DNA of 11,257 nt from Euperipatoides rowelli (lineage: Eukaryota > Onychophora > Udeonychophora > Euonychophora > Peripatopsidae). A program made the position numbers and the translations under genes. A model generated the notes under the pieces. It was not told the origin of the DNA, did not search any database, and saw only the letters and a list, made by a program, of their open reading frames with translations. This document shows, in pieces, positions 6,644 to 11,257 of the stretch (its first letter is position 1; each line of letters starts with the position of its first letter). The stretch lies in the NCBI GenBank assembly GCA_003024985.2, contig PXIH01S0194446.1. One strand, written 5' to 3'.

Positions 6644-9188
6644 TGGATAAACATCAACTTTGTTTAAAAAATAAAACTGTGTGCATAGTGCTCCCAAATG
6701 TTGAACACAATATACTTAAATTTAAAGAATACTGAACATTGCCATAAGGTTCCCTTTGTTATTTACGTGGATTTTTGAATGGCTGCTTGAGAAATCCACA
6801 GACCCCAATATTCTCCATAAACATATCCCCACATCTTACGCTTACTATATTAAAAATACATAGGCCTATCGAGATAAAAAAGAATTTGAAAAAGATCCTA
6901 GATTTAAAGAAAAATTATTCAGTACAGGGGTAAAGATGCACATGATCATTTTATTGATAATTTCTATAAAGATGCTAAGCAATTATATGCTCTGAGTGTA
7001 TGAAAAAATCCTGCATATGTATATAACCGATGAACAGCAGTCAAAGTTTGATGATGCCACTCATTGTTACCTATACCAACATGAGTTTAATCTAAGAAAT
7101 AATAAAGTTAGAGATCATGATCATATCTCAGGGAAGTATTGGGAGCCCCCTTTGTAATACTTGCAACCTCCGATATAAGCAATCAAAATTCATCCTCGTC
7201 ATTTTCCACAACTATTACAAATATGATGCCCATCTTTTCATTAAATCTTTAATGCTACCCAAGTATGCTGGAGAACTATACATAATCCCTCAAACCGAGG
7301 AGACCTACATTTCACTAAGTAAAGAAGTAGTGTGTGATGATGGTAAAAAAGTAATTTTGAGATTCATGGATAGTTACTGGTTTCTACCTTCCATCTAGGC
7401 TAGCTTAGCTGAAAGATTAGAACCGGAACAATACAACATCACAAAACAAAATTTCCCTGACAAAGGTACAAATAGCCTTATTTTAAGAAAGGGGATTTTT
7501 CCTTACCAGTATATCGACCATATGGATCAGTATCTGGAACAGCAGTTAACGCCTCAGAATAAATTTTATTCAGATTTATCTGATGTGCACATTTCAGATA
7601 CAGAATATTATCATGCACGTAATGTCTGGGATAAATTTCATCTGCAGATATTAGGTGATTATAATGATTTGTTTTAGCAGCCATTTTCCAACAGTTTCGA
7701 CTTTCCTGCAAAAAGCATTATAAGATTGACCCCGCACACTTCTTTACCTCTCCAGGATTATCTTGGAGTAGTATATTAAAGTATACTAAAGTTGAGTTTC
7801 AATTATTACAAGAGTATGACATGATCATCGAACATGGGATGTGTGGTGGCCTATCCCAAGTGTCTCACCACTATGCAAAGGTGAACTGTTACATGCCTAA
7901 CTTTGATAAGGACCAGGATATAAGTTATTTACTATATTTTGATATAAATAACATGTATGGATGGTCAATGATCCAACCCTTCCCCTTTAATAATTTCGCC
8001 TGGGTGACTGATGATGAGATTACTACTATTGATTTTTTAAATCATCCTAAAGATGCAGATATAGGCTACATCTTAGAAGTAGACTTAGATTACCCAGATA
8101 AACTTCATGATCTTTATAATGAGTTCCCACTAGCTCCATTTAGCAAACTAGTGAATAAGAACTGGGTAACACCCTAATTAGGTGAGCACTATAGACCATG
8201 TAGAGTTAAAAATTGCTAACTACACTATATCCTAAAAGAAAGTGTGTAGTACATTATAAAACTCTACAATTATATTTAGAGCTTGGCCTTGTACTTAATA
8301 AAGTACATCAATGTGTTAGCTTCTCCCAACGACCCTGGTTGAAATCTTATATAGATCTCAACACCAAATTAAGACAGGAGGCTACCAAAAATTTTGGAAG
8401 AGATTTATATAAATTAATAAATAACCCTGTCTTTGGCAAGACTATGGAAACCATATGTAATTGCCATAATATAGTCTTGTGTGGGTCATGGGAGCATTAG
8501 AAAACAAATTTCTAAAGCCAGTTTTAAATCAACGACTATTTTTGCTGAAACTCTGGCTGGTGTACATCTTTATAGGGAAAAAATTATTTTTGATAAACCC
8601 ATTTACGTTGGTATGGCAATCTTAGACTTGAGTAAATTCAAAGTCAATGATTTCCTTTACATGATGGTACCTAAGTATCAAAGTAAACTAAAGGTCCTCT
8701 ATCATGATATGGACTCCTTTCAGTATCAAATACATACAAAGGATATGTATCATGACATGACCGATCCTGTATTTAGTAAACACTTTGATACTTCAAATTA
8801 TCCAGTAAATAATCCGTATGGCATTACCCCTGGATTGAACCGGTTAGAGCTAGGTCTTATGAAGGATGAGAATAAAAGAGAAATCATGACAGAGTTCATC
8901 GGATTGAGGAGTAAGATGTATGTGAATAAAGTAGCAGACACTATTACCAAAAGAATTAAAGGCATTACAAAATGTGTGACTAAAAATAAATTTACATTTG
9001 ACGATTTTAAAAATTATCTATCCCTTGGTATAGTCAACTACCAAAATGTAACTATAAAATCGGATAGACATGAACTCTTCACTTATAAAAATTCCAACAA
9101 AGCTATTTGTCCTCTAGATGACAAGAAATATATTCTAGAGGATGGTACTACATATCTCAGCTACGGACATTACAGCTTACGTCCTTAA
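6369..9188 (+). pseudogene. Protein-primed-type family B DNA polymerase (Polinton/adintovirus-like), main part, broken
   Basis: It would replicate the element from protein-primed ends. Seen in order: a C-x2-C...H-x2-C finger (6604-6663); exonuclease motif I, VIYVDF, split by a frame change in a T run (6772-6776); an RDHDH block and C-x2-C near 7110-7165, like a treble-clef insertion; exonuclease II, FHNYYKYDAH (about 7204-7236); a motif near LRFMDSYWF before a TAG at 7396-7398; palm motif A, YFDINNMYG (about 7936); motif B, KLINNPVFGK (about 8410); motif C, YHDMDS (8700-8717); then a conserved EFIGLRSKMY block and the natural stop at 9186. Main open pieces: 6369-6735, 6734-6778, 6777-6863, 7117-7398, same frame to 7677, 7668-8177, 8213-8500, 8481-9188. 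With at least seven breaks it cannot be active as read. Motif C has Met where this family usually has Thr. The N-terminus lies at 1729-2473. Confidence 0.85.
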
Positions 9189-9494
9189 AAATCCAATGAA
9201 ATCTGTTTCATGATTTTTTTCTTTATTCTTTTTTCCTTTATAAAATTTTTTATAATACAAGTTATAGTCTTGTAAACTTTTTTTTCTAGTGTACTTTTTT
9301 AATAATACATTCTCAGGAATGATATACTTTATTTTTTTCATAGGAATCATGAAAGATTCTTGATTAATGCAAGAGTCCAAATTGTTGTTGATTTTCTAGC
9401 AAAAAAGAGATGTAAAAAATAGCTATTATTCTAAATTGCCTGTAGAATAGTTTTCAACAATTTGAGTTAGACATTATTTTAATTCCACTTAATC

Positions 9495-9631
9495 AAAGTT
9501 AAGTCATTAATTTTTTTTTCATTTCAATTATACATAGCTTGTAGTTCTTAGCTTTTTTTATTCCACTTAATCAAAGTTAAGTCATTAACTTTTTATTTTT
9601 ATACAGTAGAAAGTTAACAGCCATTAACTTT
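9495..9631. repeat. Palindrome cluster 1: three copies
   Basis: Copies at 9495-9514, 9573-9594 and 9610-9631. The arms are AAAGTTAA and TTAACTTT (8 bp) around a spacer of 4 bp (GTCA, first two copies) or 6 bp (CAGCCA, third). The first copy has one base changed in the right arm. The first two are preceded by the same TTCCACTTAATC. Confidence 0.85.
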
Positions 9632-9857
9632 ATTTCAGTTGTATAAAATGCTAGTACTTCATAGATTTTCTAGTGTACATTTAAAATAAAGTATACTAAA
9701 TTATACTTATGAATTTTTTTCTTTGATTATATCTCATATGTTTTATAAGATGCAGGGATATGTAGTATTCATATACAGTTGGATTTTTTTCATACAATGG
9801 GTTTGAACCTTTTAAATATCCTTGACTCTAATCCTTATCTCTTTAATATTTTTTTAG

Positions 9858-9966
9858 TACACTCATAGAATCCTGTGGTGGTATGCATTCTTTCCTTATA
9901 CATTTTTTATTACACATATAGAATTCTGTGGTGGTGGTGTGTATTCTTTCCATATAATTTTTCTAT
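9858..9966 (+). repeat. Tandem pair, 53 and 56 bp
   Basis: Units 9858-9910 and 9911-9966 share TACAC, ATAGAATTCTGTGGTGG (C for one T in unit 1), a TATTCTTTCC-type block and a T-rich end. Unit 2 has extra GTG repeats. The pair fills part of the space between the two palindrome clusters. Confidence 0.75.
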
Positions 9967-9974
9967 TCCAGTAC

Positions 9975-10098
9975 AAAGTTAACTGTCATTAACTTTTTAT
10001 ATATTACAAATTTAAGAGTCATTAACTTTATCCACTTAATCAAAGTTAACAGTCATTAACTTTTTTTATACATTAGAAAGTTAACATATATTAACTTT
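9975..10098. repeat. Palindrome cluster 2: four copies, 33-35 bp period
   Basis: Copies at 9975-9996, 10008-10029, 10042-10063 and 10077-10098, starting 33, 34 and 35 bp apart. All have arms AAAGTTAA / TTAACTTT around a 6-bp spacer (CTGTCA, GAGTCA, CAGTCA, CATATA). Only the second has an arm mismatch. Regular spacing of a conserved palindrome suggests a dimeric protein-binding array or a set of RNA hairpins. Confidence 0.85.
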
Positions 10099-10402
10099 TA
10101 TTGTCTGCAATAATTTTTAAAATACATTTTTCTATTTCATTGGTATACAATACTATGATGGTATCCTATTTTCTATAGTATTTTTTTAATACACTACAAA
10201 GTTATTCACTTATACATAGCTAGTAGTCTCTAACATTTTTTCAATCAAACTTTTATATGAATTCATTATTTGAAAAAGTTATACAGATTGAGGTATAGAA
10301 TTAATAAATTTTATTGATTTTGGTTGGTTTTTTTAAGTAGAAGTTTTGATTCATATTATTTTACCACTTTGGGAGATGAAATTTTTTTTCACCTTGCTTC
10401 TT

Positions 10403-10466
10403 TAGCTTAATTCCTGTTAAGCTGAGTTCTTATTAAGTTTAGTTCCTCTAAAGCTGAGTTCCTGTT
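10403..10466 (+). repeat. 16-bp tandem repeat, four units
   Basis: Units at 10403-10418, 10419-10434, 10435-10450 and 10451-10466 follow the pattern AAGCTGAGTTCCTGTT with one to five changes each. The array ends 8 bp before a TATAAA, a position suited to upstream activator sites. Confidence 0.8.
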
Positions 10467-10474
10467 CGAATCTC

Positions 10475-10480
10475 TATAAA
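10475..10480 (+). promoter_or_regulatory. Candidate TATA box for the ATPase gene
   Basis: TATAAA directly downstream of the 16-bp repeat array and 236 bp upstream of the ATPase ATG. No good initiator is seen about 30 bp downstream, so support is mainly its position. Confidence 0.35.
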
Positions 10481-10519
10481 CATCAAATCTGGTACTGGTG
10501 AAGATTGAAAAAAAAATCT

Positions 10520-10534
10520 GTTCTTTTGAAGAAC
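10520..10534 (+). other. Small hairpin next to the histone-type stem-loop
   Basis: GTTCTT / AAGAAC, a 6-bp perfect stem with loop TTG, 15 bp upstream of the stem-loop at 10550. Its role is unknown. Confidence 0.5.
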
Positions 10535-10549
10535 TACACAAAAACCCAA

Positions 10550-10586
10550 TGGTCCTTTTTAGGACCAAGACATTTTCCTAAAAGAG
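10550..10586 (+). terminator. Histone-type 3' stem-loop with downstream purine element
   Basis: GGTCCT-TTTT-AGGACC (10551-10566) forms a 6-bp stem with a 4-base U-rich loop, extended by a T-A pair, and is preceded by AAAACCCAA. This is the shape and nearly the sequence of the 3' end signal of replication-dependent histone mRNAs, whose loop is usually UUUC. AAAAGAG lies 13 bp downstream (10580-10586), where the U7 snRNA target element normally sits. No histone coding sequence is seen within the window. It could end a polymerase transcript or be a remnant of a histone gene. Confidence 0.5.
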
Positions 10587-10670
10587 TATTCAATTCGTCT
10601 AAAAATTTTATGTGTTTATTAAATAAAGGCTATGTTTAATCAATTTTTTTCTTATAAAGTTTTAGGTATT

Positions 10671-10692
10671 ATAATTTTTTGTTTCATTTCAG
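10671..10692 (+). other. Possible splice acceptor before the ATPase ATG
   Basis: A T-rich tract ending TTTCATTTCAG (AG at 10691-10692) lies 23 bp before the ATG. It would suit a 5' untranslated intron, but no donor can be fixed. Confidence 0.3.
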
Positions 10693-10715
10693 TGAAGTGC
10701 ATCAAACTTAGCAGC

Positions 10716-11257
10716 ATGAATTCTTTTTATCACCCGTTCACATGTTTAATGAGTGGAAGTACAGGAAGTGGGAAAACTTTTTTATCAAGAAACTTATTTT
10801 AACAGAATGTATTGTTCCGCCACCAGAAAAAATAATTATTTGTTATGCGCAAACTCAATCTTTAAATGAATTAAATCATTACCCGAAAATTAAATTTATT
10901 CAAGGAATTCCTGAACAATTAATTAGTAATAGTGATCAGTTTCCTGAACGTCAACTGATCGTACTTGATGATTTAATGAATTGTTTAGTAAAGATAGTCA
11001 TATTAGTTCATTATTTACAAGAGGAAGTCATCATAGAAATCTAAGTATTATCCTTATCACACAAAATCTTTACTTTAAAGATTTAAGAACCATTAGCTTA
11101 AATTCCCATTACATTATTTATTTAAAAATCCTCATGATAAAAAACAAATTTTAACCTTTGCCTCATAAATCCAACCTGGTGATATTCAATACGTTAAAGA
11201 TTTGTATGAGGATGCGACTTCAAATAAGTACGGGTATTTAATGATCAATCTTGCCCC
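10716..11257 (+). pseudogene. Packaging-type ATPase (A32/FtsK-HerA-like), broken, runs off the window
   Basis: This family drives genome packaging into capsids in Polintons, adintoviruses and many large DNA viruses. The ATG at 10716 is followed within 20 residues by Walker A, GSTGSGKT. The frame is lost at a T run (about 10781-10786), and the continuation lies in the frame ending at 11044, which contains Walker B, LIVLDD (about 10956-10973). Another frame change near 11010 leads to a third frame with ITQNLYF and ISLNSHYII, matching the sensor-like C-terminal region of these ATPases. Further breaks follow near 11130 and a stop at 11166-11168. I chose 10716 because Walker A in this family lies close to the N-terminus and the upstream sequence is non-coding. 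It is on the same strand as the polymerase. Confidence 0.8.

Larger units (their letters stand above)
9189..10474. other. Long non-coding, repeat-rich spacer
   Basis: No supportable gene in nearly 1.3 kb after the polymerase stop. It holds T-rich runs, an AATAAA at 9685-9690, two clusters of palindromes, a 53/56-bp tandem pair, and a matching pair of TTATACATAGC...GTAGT blocks at 9528-9550 and about 10210-10228 that bracket most of the repeats. It may be a long 3' untranslated region plus regulatory DNA for the ATPase gene. Confidence 0.5.

Noticed and set aside
7478-7711. Minus-strand 77-codon ORF
   Set aside because: It lies antisense to conserved polymerase sequence that is open on the plus strand between the exonuclease and palm regions.
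9177-9380. Minus-strand 67-codon Lys/Tyr-rich ORF
   Set aside because: It overlaps the polymerase stop and T-rich non-coding DNA; its composition is what random AT-rich sequence gives.
9495-10098. CRISPR-like array
   Set aside because: The repeats are short palindromes with variable spacing in eukaryotic viral DNA, with no uniform spacers and no cas genes.
10440-10550. A decayed histone gene upstream of the histone-type stem-loop
   Set aside because: Reading all three plus frames I found no histone tail or core motif; the sequence is a short tandem repeat and AT-rich DNA.
1-11257. Capsid, maturation protease or integrase genes completing a Polinton
   Set aside because: No frame shows their motifs; they may lie beyond the window or be lost.

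Overview
The window looks like AT-rich invertebrate nuclear DNA, probably from an arthropod. It holds decayed pieces of an endogenous Polinton/Maverick- or adintovirus-type DNA virus and one end of a piggyBac-like transposon. The eukaryotic signs are a GT-AG intron in a coding frame (3993-4122), TATA boxes with initiator-like TCATT motifs 28-29 bp downstream, and AATAAA signals. The viral signs are a family B, protein-primed-type DNA polymerase and, on the same strand downstream, a packaging-type ATPase with Walker A GSTGSGKT and Walker B LIVLDD. No capsid, protease or integrase gene is visible. Every long gene is broken by frame changes and stops. Either these are old copies or the assembly has many small indels.

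Layout. 1-529: an AT-rich repeat, a TATA promoter and a leader. 530-1736: a repeat-rich protein of unknown function. 1729-2473: N-terminal part of the polymerase, cut off at an N (2474). 2475-6367: a separate block holding the 5' end of a piggyBac-like element on the minus strand (2475-about 3221), a second copy of the window-start repeat (3380-3453), a spliced gene with two Cys/His modules (3743-4750), an unknown small gene (about 4913-5556), and non-coding repeats up to another N (6368). 6369-9188: the polymerase again, from its N-terminal zinc finger through exonuclease and palm to its C-terminus. 9189-10715: 1.5 kb of non-coding DNA with an array of short palindromes, a 16-bp tandem repeat and a histone-type 3' stem-loop. 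10716-11257: packaging ATPase, running off the window.

The most important structural point is that 2199-2473 and 6369-6643 are identical over 275 bp and both stop exactly at an N. The simplest reading is that the left and right sequences are overlapping contigs of one polymerase gene and that 2475-6367 was scaffolded between them by mistake. The middle block may still belong to the same kind of element, because it carries the same 75-bp repeat and the same 26-bp promoter block as the window start.

Working together (inference): the polymerase would copy the element, the ATPase would package it, and the two unknown genes would be accessory genes with their own TATA promoters.
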